The notes under the pieces were generated by a model, which saw nothing but the letters and a program-made list of their open reading frames with translations, did not search any database and had not been told where the DNA came from. A stretch of 59,436 bases of DNA from Bacteroidales bacterium (GTDB lineage: Bacteria; Bacteroidota; Bacteroidia; Bacteroidales; Muribaculaceae). The stretch is from contig JAJBVL010000062.1 of assembly GCA_020859845.1 (NCBI GenBank), positions 1 through 59,436 on the forward strand, read 5' to 3'. Shown in pieces: positions 24,683-32,588 of the stretch. A program made the translations under genes and the position numbers. Numbering within the stretch: position 1 is the stretch's first letter; each line of letters begins with the position of its first letter.

Positions 24683-24731
24683 TGAAGGCATCTAAGACCT
24701 TCTCTCCAAAGGAAAGTCTTGGGTGCCTTCA
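24683..24731. terminator. Shared bidirectional terminator
   Basis: TGAAGGCATCTAAGAC (24683-24698) pairs with GTCTTGGGTGCCTTCA (24716-24731) through 16 bp including two G-T pairs. The right arm contains the stop codon of the convergent minus-strand gene. Confidence 0.7.
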
Positions 24732-25595
24732 CTCAATCTCTACTACAAGATAGTTGGTGAGAGTCCAAAACTTCGACGTGTCGAGGATATGGAGAGCCTT
24801 TTGCCCATCGGCTTGCTCTATTATCTCATATGAGTCTTGAGGATGGGTGGTATGGAGCTTGACTTTGTCGCTCCCTAAAGGCAACGATAGCAGTTGGCGT
24901 TTGTCGCCTATGAAGAAAAACTGCTGGTCGTAGTCGCCCGCAAGCAGACGCGTGCGTCGCAGAAATGGTTGCTCGAGTATCTTATGCTGCTTGAGGGCGG
25001 CTTTAGAGGCCACGATATAGTAGCACACGTTGAGTTCATCCTCCAATTGCTGTGACTGGGCATTAGCTTGTGCCAGGCGTCGTGAGGTGCTGACCATCCC
25101 TGTCGACAAGGAGTCGACTGCGTGATTAAGAGCTCCAATTTCCTGCGCCAAGGAGTCGAAGAGCCGCTTAAACTCATTAATCTCTTCGGTCTGCGCATCT
25201 ATCTGTGAACGCAAAGCTCCTACTGTCGTGCGAAGTTCGTCGGTACACAGAGATGAGGTGAGCAATCGCTCCTCGAGATCGGCAATCTGCTCGCGGCGCA
25301 GCTGCAGCGTCTTCTGCACCTCGCGAATATCCGATAAGATTTTGGTGCGTTGCGAAGGATTCTCTATGGCACGAATGCCCGTGAGCGACAATACGTTCTC
25401 CAGTTGCTTTATCTGATCAAGAGTAGAAGCCACGTCGGTAACGAGCGCCAACAGCTGGTCGCGCTCTTCAAGGGCTGTCACCAGTTCCTGCTTAGAAGCC
25501 TCCATCAGCGACTGATGAGCCGCGTTAGGCTGCTTGTCATTACATGCCGAGAGAGCCAGGGCAAGAGCGAAAGTTAGAGGTAAGTAACGGTTCAT
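24729..25595 (-). CDS. Coiled-coil lipoprotein of unknown function
   Basis: I choose the ATG at 25595 because it gives a lipoprotein signal (MNRYLPLTFALALALSAC, lipobox Cys at residue 18); the longer frame adds 15 residues that mask it and would include the promoter-proximal leader. The 288-aa product has an all-helical heptad region of about 180 residues (ALEERDQLLALVTDVAS, EVQKTLQLRREQIADLEER). A beta-rich C-terminal domain follows with YYIVASKAALKQHKIL and FIGDKRQLLSLPLGS. This pattern recurs in Bacteroidota envelope lipoproteins; the role is unknown. It is divergent from the LytS gene, with two promoters packed in 75 bases. Confidence 0.75.
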   Translation of the reverse strand: MNRYLPLTFALALALSACNDKQPNAAHQSLMEASKQELVTALEERDQLLALVTDVASTLDQIKQLENVLSLTGIRAIENPSQRTKILSDIREVQKTLQLRREQIADLEERLLTSSLCTDELRTTVGALRSQIDAQTEEINEFKRLFDSLAQEIGALNHAVDSLSTGMVSTSRRLAQANAQSQQLEDELNVCYYIVASKAALKQHKILEQPFLRRTRLLAGDYDQQFFFIGDKRQLLSLPLGSDKVKLHTTHPQDSYEIIEQADGQKALHILDTSKFWTLTNYLVVEIE

Positions 25596-25628
25596 TGCTT
25601 TCTGAATTGGAATAACGCTTAGAGACAT

Positions 25629-25636
25629 CAAAGTTA
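25629..25636 (-). promoter_or_regulatory. -7 element for the coiled-coil lipoprotein gene
   Basis: TAACTTTG read on the minus strand (25636-25629) lies 33 bases before the ATG at 25595. No clear TTTG is present at the right distance. Confidence 0.5.
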
Positions 25637-25658
25637 GCACAAATTCCTCAAGAAGCGT

Positions 25659-25666
25659 TATCTTTG
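25659..25666 (+). promoter_or_regulatory. -7 element of the lytS promoter, predicting a leaderless mRNA
   Basis: TATCTTTG ends four bases before the ATG at 25671. In this promoter class transcription starts about five to seven bases after the element, i.e. at the start codon itself. Confidence 0.6.
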
Positions 25667-25670
25667 CAAG

Positions 25671-26699
25671 ATGAAATCCTTAGAGCATAAATCGTCCCTC
25701 CTGCTTGACGTATTCTTTTGCGCGGTGTTCATGCCCATTTTGGTGCTCTTAGGGCCCGCTCACAACTGGTTGGGGCAGTGGCCATTGTTTTCCATCCTGG
25801 CTTGCGCATTCCTCTACGGGTGCTACTTCCTGCTGATGCGAATCAATGTGCCTCATCTCCTCATAGCTCGCCGGATAGGAGTGATAGGGGGCGTATTGGC
25901 AGGTCTCACTTTGCTCAACTACCTGCTGTCGCTCTACCCCCTCCCCGAAGTGGAGTTTGTCACGCCGTCGCTAAGCGAATACCAGACGAGTGTACGCAAT
26001 TTTGGGGTGTCAATCACCCTGTGGCTCATGTTTTCCTTGGTGATAGGCTACGCGTTGACAGTGTCGTTTGTCAAAGAGATGTATGACCAATTGCTCCTCC
26101 GCAAAAAGATAGAAGCACAGCGCAACAAGGCTGAACTGGCTATGTTTAAAGCGCAGATAAGCCCCCACTTCATGTTTAACACTCTCAATTCGCTCTATGG
26201 CTTGGTGTTATCGGGAAGTCAGAAGACCGAAGAAGCTTTTGTTAAGTTCACCGAGTTGCTTCGCTACACCTACGTCACGGTCGACAAGGACCTCGTCACT
26301 CTCCGCGAAGAAGTTGACTACATCCAGAACTATATCGACTTGCAGCGTCTGCGTCTCAACGAGTGTACGATCACCAAATGGGAATGCCTTCTCGACGATG
26401 ATACGCTTCAAGTGCCTCCCATGCTTATGCTCACCTTCGTAGAAAATGCCTTCAAGTATGGTGCCTCCACAAGTCAACCATGCGTCATCACCATCCGTAT
26501 CAGCCAGCATGACGACACTCTTGAATTTGAGACCATCAACCAAGTGATGAAGCATAGCGAAGATTTCCGTCGCGATGTCCCTACGGGCATTGAGAATTGC
26601 CGTTCACGCCTCTCCAATCTCTTCCCTGAGCGCTTTGCGTTGAAAACCGAAGAGGTGAATGGCGTGTTTAAAGTCTTTCTGAAGTTACAGCTAAGATAA
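25671..26699 (+). CDS. LytS/YehU-type membrane sensor histidine kinase
   Basis: The 342-aa protein has four N-terminal membrane spans (about residues 10-30, 38-55, 66-87, 115-135) and no large extracellular domain. A short coiled coil leads to the His_kinase domain (PF06580): FKAQISPHFMFNTLNSLYGL with the phosphorylated His166, and PPMLMLTFVENAFKYG as the N box for ATP. IENCRSRL is at the end, where the family has a degenerate G box. It phosphorylates the LytTR regulator encoded 40 bases downstream. The signal is unknown; these kinases often sense envelope state or small metabolites. Confidence 0.92.
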   Translation: MKSLEHKSSLLLDVFFCAVFMPILVLLGPAHNWLGQWPLFSILACAFLYGCYFLLMRINVPHLLIARRIGVIGGVLAGLTLLNYLLSLYPLPEVEFVTPSLSEYQTSVRNFGVSITLWLMFSLVIGYALTVSFVKEMYDQLLLRKKIEAQRNKAELAMFKAQISPHFMFNTLNSLYGLVLSGSQKTEEAFVKFTELLRYTYVTVDKDLVTLREEVDYIQNYIDLQRLRLNECTITKWECLLDDDTLQVPPMLMLTFVENAFKYGASTSQPCVITIRISQHDDTLEFETINQVMKHSEDFRRDVPTGIENCRSRLSNLFPERFALKTEEVNGVFKVFLKLQLR

Positions 26700-26739
26700 A
26701 TGATGCGCTCCATAATCCACTCTATCACCCACATCCCAC

Positions 26740-27477
26740 ATGGAAAGCTTCATAAAATGTATAGCCATCGACGATGAACCTCTGGCGCTTGAAGTAATTA
26801 CTAAATTCTGCCAGCGCAAAGGAGGCATTCAATTGACAACCTTTACCGACCCTTCACAAGGATTGACAGCCATACGACGCGAGGAGCCCCAGATAGTGTT
26901 TCTCGACATTGAGATGGACGACATCAACGGACTGGATATAGCCTCACAGCTACCCTCCGACACATGCTTGATATTCACCACCGCCTATCTCGACTATGCC
27001 ATCCACGGCTATGAACTCGACGCTGTCGACTACCTGCATAAGCCCTTTGCTTATTCGCGCTTTGTCAAGGCCCTCGACAAAGCTATGAGAAGAATCTCTC
27101 CTCGCCCTGCCCCTCTTGCCTCGGAGAAAGCCCAAGAGAAGATGTTGGTGGTCAAGCAAGAGTACAACAACGTCAGCATCCCGCTCGCCCAAATCGCATA
27201 CATAGAGGCGATGGAAGGCTATGTGAAGATTTATCGCGATGACGGTAAATGCACGCTGACTCGTATCATTCTTAAGAATATTGAAGCGACGTTGCCTGCC
27301 GACCAATTTCTTAGGATACATCGCTCGTTTATTATCCCCAAGAGCAAGGTGAAACATTTCAACAAGCAAGAAGTGAAGCTTACCTCGGGCAAGAGTCTTC
27401 CCGTGGGGCGCAAGTATGCCAATAGCGTGGCGAAGGCTCTAAGAGGCATATCCGATGAGAATGAAGGTTTTTTATGA
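26740..27477 (+). CDS. LytTR-family response regulator
   Basis: The 245-aa protein has a receiver domain (residues 5-115): acidic pair IAIDDEP (9-14), phosphoacceptor D56 in VFLDIEMDD, and K101 in YLHKPF. A LytTR DNA-binding domain follows (about 140-240): IPLAQIAYIEAMEGYVKIY, FLRIHRSFIIP, and LPVGRKYANSV. It pairs with the LytS-like kinase upstream as a two-component system. Targets cannot be told from sequence; imperfect direct repeats near promoters would be expected for a LytTR protein. Confidence 0.94.
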   Translation: MESFIKCIAIDDEPLALEVITKFCQRKGGIQLTTFTDPSQGLTAIRREEPQIVFLDIEMDDINGLDIASQLPSDTCLIFTTAYLDYAIHGYELDAVDYLHKPFAYSRFVKALDKAMRRISPRPAPLASEKAQEKMLVVKQEYNNVSIPLAQIAYIEAMEGYVKIYRDDGKCTLTRIILKNIEATLPADQFLRIHRSFIIPKSKVKHFNKQEVKLTSGKSLPVGRKYANSVAKALRGISDENEGFL

Positions 27478-27496
27478 TAATGACATAGAAGTTTTG

Positions 27497-27504
27497 TAAT
27501 TTTG
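27497..27504 (+). promoter_or_regulatory. -7 element upstream of the CobW-type gene
   Basis: TAATTTTG lies 29 bases before the ATG at 27534. The -33 position has no clear TTTG, so the promoter is a moderate call. Confidence 0.5.
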
Positions 27505-27533
27505 TAGTCATCAAGCATAATTCTTTTGACAAT

Positions 27534-28778
27534 ATGAAGAAGCAACTCCCAATACTGCTGCTCACGGGCTACCTCGGTAGCGGCAAGACAACCCTCGTCA
27601 ACCATATCCTCACCAACGAGCGAGGCATCAAGTTTGCCGTTATAGTCAACGACCTTGGAGAAGTGAACATCGACGCCGACCTCATCCAGAAGGGCGGCGT
27701 GGTGGACAAGAAAGACGACAGCCTCGTGGCTCTGCAAAATGGCTGCATCTGCTGCACCCTCAAGATGGACCTCATAGCACAGATTGACGACATCATAGCC
27801 ATGAACCGCTTTGACTATCTGGTGATAGAAGCCAGTGGCATCTGCGAGCCAGCCCCCATCGCCCAGACGATATGTATGATGCCCCACATGGTGGTGGATC
27901 GCAAGGCTCAGCCGCGTCTTGACTGCATCTGCACAGTGGTGGATGCCCTGAGGCTCCGCGACGAGTTTGCCTGCGGCGCGTCGCTCCAAGCCGAGAGCAT
28001 TGATGAAGAGGACATCGAGAATCTCATCATCCAGCAAATAGAATTTTGCGACATCATCCTTCTCAACAAGATATCGGAGTTGACGGTGGATGAGGCCCAG
28101 AAGGTGCGCAAAGTGGTGCGCGCGCTCCAACCTCGCGCTCGCATCATAGAGTGTGACTACTGCGATGTTGACCTCGACCTGCTGCTCAACACCCATGCCT
28201 TCAACTTTGACCAAGTGGCCACCTCGGCCACCTGGGTACGCGAGCTCGAAAAGCCCATAGAAAATGATGATGACGACGACGAGGATGACCACCACCATCA
28301 TGACCATGAACATCATGACCATCATAATCATGACCACCATGATCATGACCACTATGATCACGACCATGACCATCATCATCACCACCATCATGGCGAGGGA
28401 GAAGCCGAGGAGTATGGCATCGCCACCTTTGTCTACTATCGCCGTCGGCCCTTCGACCTCAACAAGTTTGACTGGTGGATTGGCGCCAAGTGGCCCCAGA
28501 ACGTCATCCGCTGCAAAGGCCTATGCTTTTTCAAAGACAACCCTCGCATGTCGTATCTCTTCGAGAGCGCTGGGCGCCAAAAGAAGCTCAACGAGAGCGG
28601 TCTCTGGTATGCCGCAGCGCCTAAGGATGAGCTTGAGGAGATGATAGAGGCTGACCCTTCTATCCTCCGCGACTGGGACGACACCTATGGCGACCGCATG
28701 AACAAGCTGGTCTTCATAGGTCAAAACCTCGACAAGGAGGCTATCGCCAAGAGCCTCGACATGTGTCTTACCGATTAA
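27534..28778 (+). CDS. CobW/YjiA-type G3E GTPase with a long histidine-rich metal-binding insert
   Basis: The 414-aa protein has Walker A GYLGSGKT (residues 12-19), the family metal motif CICC with Cys71, Cys73 and Cys74, the switch region VIEASGICEPAPIAQ, and NKISE at the guanine-binding NKxD position. The CobW C-terminal domain ends the protein. Residues 253-286 are 34 positions with 23 histidines, preceded by acidic residues. Such inserts bind zinc or other divalent ions, and G3E GTPases of this type act as metallochaperones. The substrate enzyme is unknown; neighbours are a two-component system and a PLP sulfhydrylase 30 bases downstream. No Zur-box was recognised. Confidence 0.9.
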   Translation: MKKQLPILLLTGYLGSGKTTLVNHILTNERGIKFAVIVNDLGEVNIDADLIQKGGVVDKKDDSLVALQNGCICCTLKMDLIAQIDDIIAMNRFDYLVIEASGICEPAPIAQTICMMPHMVVDRKAQPRLDCICTVVDALRLRDEFACGASLQAESIDEEDIENLIIQQIEFCDIILLNKISELTVDEAQKVRKVVRALQPRARIIECDYCDVDLDLLLNTHAFNFDQVATSATWVRELEKPIENDDDDDEDDHHHHDHEHHDHHNHDHHDHDHYDHDHDHHHHHHHGEGEAEEYGIATFVYYRRRPFDLNKFDWWIGAKWPQNVIRCKGLCFFKDNPRMSYLFESAGRQKKLNESGLWYAAAPKDELEEMIEADPSILRDWDDTYGDRMNKLVFIGQNLDKEAIAKSLDMCLTD

Positions 28779-28808
28779 CGCCAACTTACACATAACAACC
28801 CTCTCATA

Positions 28809-30092
28809 ATGAATCGTAAACTCAACAAGGCCACCCTCTGTGTACAGGCAGGATGGCAGCCCGAGAATGGCGGTCCACGCCAGCTCCCCATCATCCAAAG
28901 CACAACCTTCAACTATGCCAACTCGGAAGAGATGGCCATGCTCTTCGATCTCAAGAAAGAAGGATACTTCTATACCCGCCTCCAAAACCCCACCAACGAC
29001 CAAGTAGCAGCTAAGATATGCGCTCTTGAAGGGGGCGTAGGCGCTATGCTCACCTCCAGCGGCCAAGCGGCCAACTTCTACGCCGTATTTAACATCTGCG
29101 GCGCTGGCGACCACTTCATCTCTTGCAACGACATCTATGGCGGCACGTTCAACCTCTTTGGCGTGACCATGAAGAAACTCGGCATAGAATGCACGTTTGT
29201 ATCGCCCGACGCTACAGATGAGGAGATCGAGGCTCAATTTCGTCCCAACACCAAGCTTGTCTTTGGCGAGACTATCTCCAATCCCGGATGTAAGGTGTTT
29301 GACATCGAGCGTTTTGCTCGGCTGGCCCATAAGCATGGCGTGCCTCTCATCGTTGACAACACCTTTGCCACTCCGGTCAATTGCAATCCCTTCGACTGGG
29401 GCTGCGACATCGTGACCCACTCCACCACGAAATACATGGATGGCCATGGCTCGCAAGTGGGCGGTTGCATTGTGGACAGCGGCAACTTTGACTGGGATGC
29501 TAACGCCGACAAGTTCCCCGGCCTCACAACCCCTGATGAATCCTATCATGGGTTGACCTATACCAAGACCTTTGGCAAAATGGCCTACACCACCAAACTG
29601 GTGGCCCAACTGATGCGCGACCTCGGCAGTATCCCCGCGCCTCAAAATTCTTTCCTGCTCAACCTCGGCCTCGAAACTCTCCACCTGCGCATGGCTCAAC
29701 ATTGCCGCAACGCCCAGCGCGTGGCTGAGTATCTCGAGAGCGATCCCCGCGTGGCTTGGGTCAACTATCCAGGCTTGCCCTCATCCAAAAGCTATGAGTT
29801 GGCCCAGAAATATCTTCCCAATGGCTCCTGCGGGGTGTTGGCGTTTGGCCTTAAGGGCGACCGCGACCGTGCCATCCGCTTCATGGATGCCTTGCGCCTG
29901 ATACGTATCGCCACCCACGTGGCCGATGCTCGTAGCTGCGTGCTCCATCCCGCGAGCCACACCCATCGTCAGCTTAGCGATGAGCAGCTGGCAGAGGCTG
30001 GCATTGCCCCCGACCTCATCCGCCTCAGCTGTGGTATAGAGGATGCCGACGACCTCATCGCCGATATCCAGCAAGCTCTCGACAAAGGTTAA
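28809..30092 (+). CDS. metY: O-acetylhomoserine (thiol)-lyase
   Basis: The 427-aa PLP enzyme joins O-acetylhomoserine and sulfide to give homocysteine in methionine synthesis. Typical Cys/Met-metabolism motifs are present: TLCVQAGWQPENG at the N-terminus, LTSSGQAANFYAV, IVDNTFATPV with the cofactor-contacting Asp, and HSTTKYMDGHG with PLP-binding Lys208. The C-terminal ESDPRVAWVNYPGL and SCGIEDADDLIADI are characteristic. Length fits the MetY/Met17 branch better than the shorter cystathionine lyases. It starts 30 bases after the CobW gene and could share its transcript. No SAM riboswitch is visible upstream. Confidence 0.93.
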   Translation: MNRKLNKATLCVQAGWQPENGGPRQLPIIQSTTFNYANSEEMAMLFDLKKEGYFYTRLQNPTNDQVAAKICALEGGVGAMLTSSGQAANFYAVFNICGAGDHFISCNDIYGGTFNLFGVTMKKLGIECTFVSPDATDEEIEAQFRPNTKLVFGETISNPGCKVFDIERFARLAHKHGVPLIVDNTFATPVNCNPFDWGCDIVTHSTTKYMDGHGSQVGGCIVDSGNFDWDANADKFPGLTTPDESYHGLTYTKTFGKMAYTTKLVAQLMRDLGSIPAPQNSFLLNLGLETLHLRMAQHCRNAQRVAEYLESDPRVAWVNYPGLPSSKSYELAQKYLPNGSCGVLAFGLKGDRDRAIRFMDALRLIRIATHVADARSCVLHPASHTHRQLSDEQLAEAGIAPDLIRLSCGIEDADDLIADIQQALDKG

Positions 30093-30123
30093 TGCCCCAT
30101 CATAAATCTTTCTCTCATAAATC

Positions 30124-31824
30124 ATGCTCTCGCTCATCCTCTCTCTGATTTTTGAGCTATTTATACTTGACAACGGCCACGCCTTGCCAAGCACTGGTGA
30201 AATACTTATCGAGCAAGAGGCAACGGCTCCTTGCTCGATAAGCATCGTCAACACTGCCACAGCCGACACTATCCCCTTTGTGCTCCTTACGCCCCCAGAC
30301 GGCGCTGAGAGCCATGTGTTGACGTTTCGCGGGATAGGCACATCTCAGCCTGTATTTTTGTGGGTGACCACCGAGGGAAATACGCAGCTCTTACCCTCCA
30401 CCCTTCCCATTGAGGAGCGATGGCTTAACCCAGAGAATGCACCACGTATTCGGGAACTCCTCTACGACGCTGACGGACAGCGCAAGATATATGTCAGCTC
30501 GCTTGAAAGCACAGGAGCCTCTCCTCTCAATCCCGGCACCCAGCAGCTTCCCATCTCCACCCTCTCGCAAGCCCTCAGTTATGGGCCAGGGACGATGCTC
30601 TTGGAGCGTGGAAGCACGTTTTATGAGTCTCTTAAATACAACAAGGTGACTCTGGATGCCTATGGCGAGGGTCCTCTCCCAGCAATCTGCGGCTTGAAGA
30701 TACCTCGCTTCGACAACCTTTGGCAACGTGGCTCCATCCAGAATGGAGAGTGGGTAGCCGACGCTCAGGGTGACGTCTACCGCCTATGGCTTGCGGCGCC
30801 CGACAGTTGCTATCTCGGAGTGGCCACAAGCGAGGATCCTCTGTTCAATAATATCGGGCAAATAGTGTCGCTTGACGATGATGGCATGAACTCCGTGCTC
30901 CGCGTATTTGACATCAATGACCTCCAGGACGACTTTGATTTCTATCAGTCGACAAATACCAGCGACCCTGCAGCGTTTGACTACCTCTACGTGAAATATT
31001 CCGCTCCTGACGGGGTGGCTCTTGACAAGCAGCGCATCGGCCTTGCCGTGGGCACTCATGGTCTAAGGGTCTACAATGCTACCATCCGCAACGTCAAGGT
31101 GACTCATTGGGGCAAGGATGGGATAGTGGGGCATAGCGGAGCCGTGGTGGATAGCTGCGAGGTGGATGGAATCGGCGGCTCATTGGCCGACCCTACTATC
31201 TGTTATGGCAACGGCATAGAGTTTTGGATAGCCGATGGCAAGGATGTGGTGGTGGAGAATGCCTCCGTCACCAACACTAAAATATCCCGCACCTACGACT
31301 GTGGTCTCTCAATCCAAGGCCATAATCCAGCGCGCAACATCATCCTTAGCCACAACACTCTGGTCAATTGTTGCCAATCGTTTGAGTTCTTTCTCCGCTC
31401 CAAGGTGGAGGGTGAGGAATTGGTGTTTGACAATTGCGTGACGGAGTATAATCTCTCCATCTCTCCCGGACAGGATACAGGCTTCCGCTACCCTGCTGCT
31501 CGCAAGAAATATTGTCATATCTTGGAGAACACCACATCCCACCGCATGAAGATGGTATACCGCCAAAACACCTTCCGCGACGGCAACTATTATTGCACCA
31601 ATACCAACGCCCAGGGGGAGGTAATGGCCCCAGTGTGGGAGGGCAACGTTTGCCACATCCGTCGCGGTCAAAACCTTTATATGGGCTACACTGGCCAGCG
31701 ACCCATCACTGTCCCCACCTCACGCGGCTCCTTCCCCACCCTCGAAGCAGCCACCGCCGACGCTATCGCCCGCTATCGCTCCCTCACCTCCGACACCACC
31801 ACCCAATTCCTCATCACCGAATAA
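30124..31824 (+). CDS. Right-handed parallel beta-helix (pectate-lyase-like) protein
   Basis: The 566-aa protein has a weak hydrophobic N-terminus (MLSLILSLIFELFIL) that could be a signal. The first 100 residues are a beta domain. Beyond residue 110 come KIYVSSLESTGASPLNPGTQQ, typical of secreted beta-helix proteins, and then repeated short strands with stacked Asn and Val (VYNATIRNVKVTHWGKDGIV, VENASVTNTKISRT, HNTLVNCCQSFEF). Catalytic residues of a particular polysaccharide lyase family were not identifiable. It starts 31 bases after metY with no clear promoter. The last 70 residues look like a degenerate cap. Confidence 0.7.
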   Translation: MLSLILSLIFELFILDNGHALPSTGEILIEQEATAPCSISIVNTATADTIPFVLLTPPDGAESHVLTFRGIGTSQPVFLWVTTEGNTQLLPSTLPIEERWLNPENAPRIRELLYDADGQRKIYVSSLESTGASPLNPGTQQLPISTLSQALSYGPGTMLLERGSTFYESLKYNKVTLDAYGEGPLPAICGLKIPRFDNLWQRGSIQNGEWVADAQGDVYRLWLAAPDSCYLGVATSEDPLFNNIGQIVSLDDDGMNSVLRVFDINDLQDDFDFYQSTNTSDPAAFDYLYVKYSAPDGVALDKQRIGLAVGTHGLRVYNATIRNVKVTHWGKDGIVGHSGAVVDSCEVDGIGGSLADPTICYGNGIEFWIADGKDVVVENASVTNTKISRTYDCGLSIQGHNPARNIILSHNTLVNCCQSFEFFLRSKVEGEELVFDNCVTEYNLSISPGQDTGFRYPAARKKYCHILENTTSHRMKMVYRQNTFRDGNYYCTNTNAQGEVMAPVWEGNVCHIRRGQNLYMGYTGQRPITVPTSRGSFPTLEAATADAIARYRSLTSDTTTQFLITE

Positions 31825-31874
31825 TCCAACCCGATTTCACAGAGTTAAAAAGAGTTTCTCAATCGCATATAAAG

Positions 31875-31897
31875 ATTAAATATTGTTAATATTTAAT
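31875..31897. repeat. AT-rich perfect palindrome upstream of rimP
   Basis: ATTAAATATT (31875-31884), GTT, AATATTTAAT (31888-31897). It lies about 65 bases before the rimP -7 element and after the beta-helix gene. A binding site and chance in AT-rich DNA are both possible. Confidence 0.5.
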
Positions 31898-31960
31898 GAC
31901 CGCACTCCTTGTCCTTATTAATATATGAGATAAAATAGGGGCTGGTTGAGAAATGTTTTG

Positions 31961-31968
31961 TAACTTTG
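31961..31968 (+). promoter_or_regulatory. -7 element of the rimP-nusA-infB operon; decides the rimP start
   Basis: TAACTTTG lies inside the longest possible rimP frame (which would open at 31953), so a start at 31953 would precede its own transcript. The true start must be downstream; the ATG at 32034 fits the family. Confidence 0.65.
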
Positions 31969-31984
31969 CAGACAGAAAAGTCGC

Positions 31985-32016
31985 GGAGGAGGCCAATGAG
32001 CTTCCTCCTTTTGTTT
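31985..32016 (+). promoter_or_regulatory. Terminator-like hairpin in the rimP leader, possible attenuator
   Basis: GGAGGA (31985-31990) with neighbours pairs with TCCTCC (32003-32008) and is followed by TTTTGTTT. It lies between the predicted transcript start and the rimP ATG, where a terminator would gate rimP-nusA-infB. NusA controls its own operon in other bacteria. Confidence 0.5.
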
Positions 32017-32033
32017 ACCAATATTTCAAGCCA

Positions 32034-32519
32034 ATGATAGATCGACAATTACTGACCACTACTATTGAGGAGCTCCTCAGTTCTACGGATGCTTTTTTGG
32101 TTGACCTCAAGGTGACCACCGACAATGTTATTACCGTAGAAATCGATAGTCCCACAGGAATCGACCTCGACGACTGTGTGGAGCTAACGCGCAAGATAGA
32201 GGAGCGATTTGACCGCGACAAGGAAGACTACGAGCTCGAAGTGGGCTCCGCAGGCCTCACCTCCCCGCTACGTGTACGTGGACAGTATGAGAAGTATCTA
32301 GGCCAAGAGATAGATGTCTTGACTCGCGATGGCCGCAAGTTGCATGGTCGCCTCGCAGAGCTATCACCAGCAGAGGGCCCAGAGATAGAGGGCTTCACTA
32401 TGATGGTGACTAAGAAAGTGAAAGAAGAGGGCAAGAAAAAGCCTGTCATGGTGGAGGAGGCTGTGGAGCTACCTATATCTCTTACCAAGCAAGTGACCTA
32501 CCACCTCAACTTTAAATAA
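32034..32519 (+). CDS. rimP: Ribosome maturation factor RimP
   Basis: The 161-aa protein helps mature the 30S subunit. The N-terminal alpha/beta domain contains VDLKVTTDNVITVEID and DDCVELTRKIEERFD, and ELEVGSAGLTSPLR is the most conserved RimP motif (here SPGL becomes SAGL). A C-terminal SH3-like domain has LGQEIDVLTRDGRKLHGRL. The start at 32034 was chosen because the operon promoter lies inside the longer frame. It leads the rimP-nusA-infB operon. Confidence 0.95.
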   Translation: MIDRQLLTTTIEELLSSTDAFLVDLKVTTDNVITVEIDSPTGIDLDDCVELTRKIEERFDRDKEDYELEVGSAGLTSPLRVRGQYEKYLGQEIDVLTRDGRKLHGRLAELSPAEGPEIEGFTMMVTKKVKEEGKKKPVMVEEAVELPISLTKQVTYHLNFK

Positions 32520-32588
32520 TCCTCTTCAACAACCCATAACCACTAACCCCAAAAACTAACTCAACCTTCTCAACTACAAGATACAGCT

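Noticed and set aside
27231-28391. 386-codon minus-strand frame across the CobW gene
   Set aside because: It is the reverse reading of the CAT/CAC-rich insert and of the end of the LytTR gene; its Val/Met-rich start is an artefact of the histidine repeat.
28276-28395. Repetitive tract read as a CRISPR-like array
   Set aside because: It is a codon repeat in frame within the CobW gene; there are no spacers or constant-length repeats.
28660-28809. SAM or cobalamin riboswitch ahead of metY
   Set aside because: The gap from the CobW gene is only 30 bases, too short for either riboswitch.
28521-29702. 393-codon minus-strand frame across metY
   Set aside because: Antisense to a fully conserved PLP enzyme; long only because of biased codon use.
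31953-32033. N-terminal extension of RimP by 27 residues
   Set aside because: The operon's TAACTTTG element lies inside the extension, and the extra residues do not resemble RimP.
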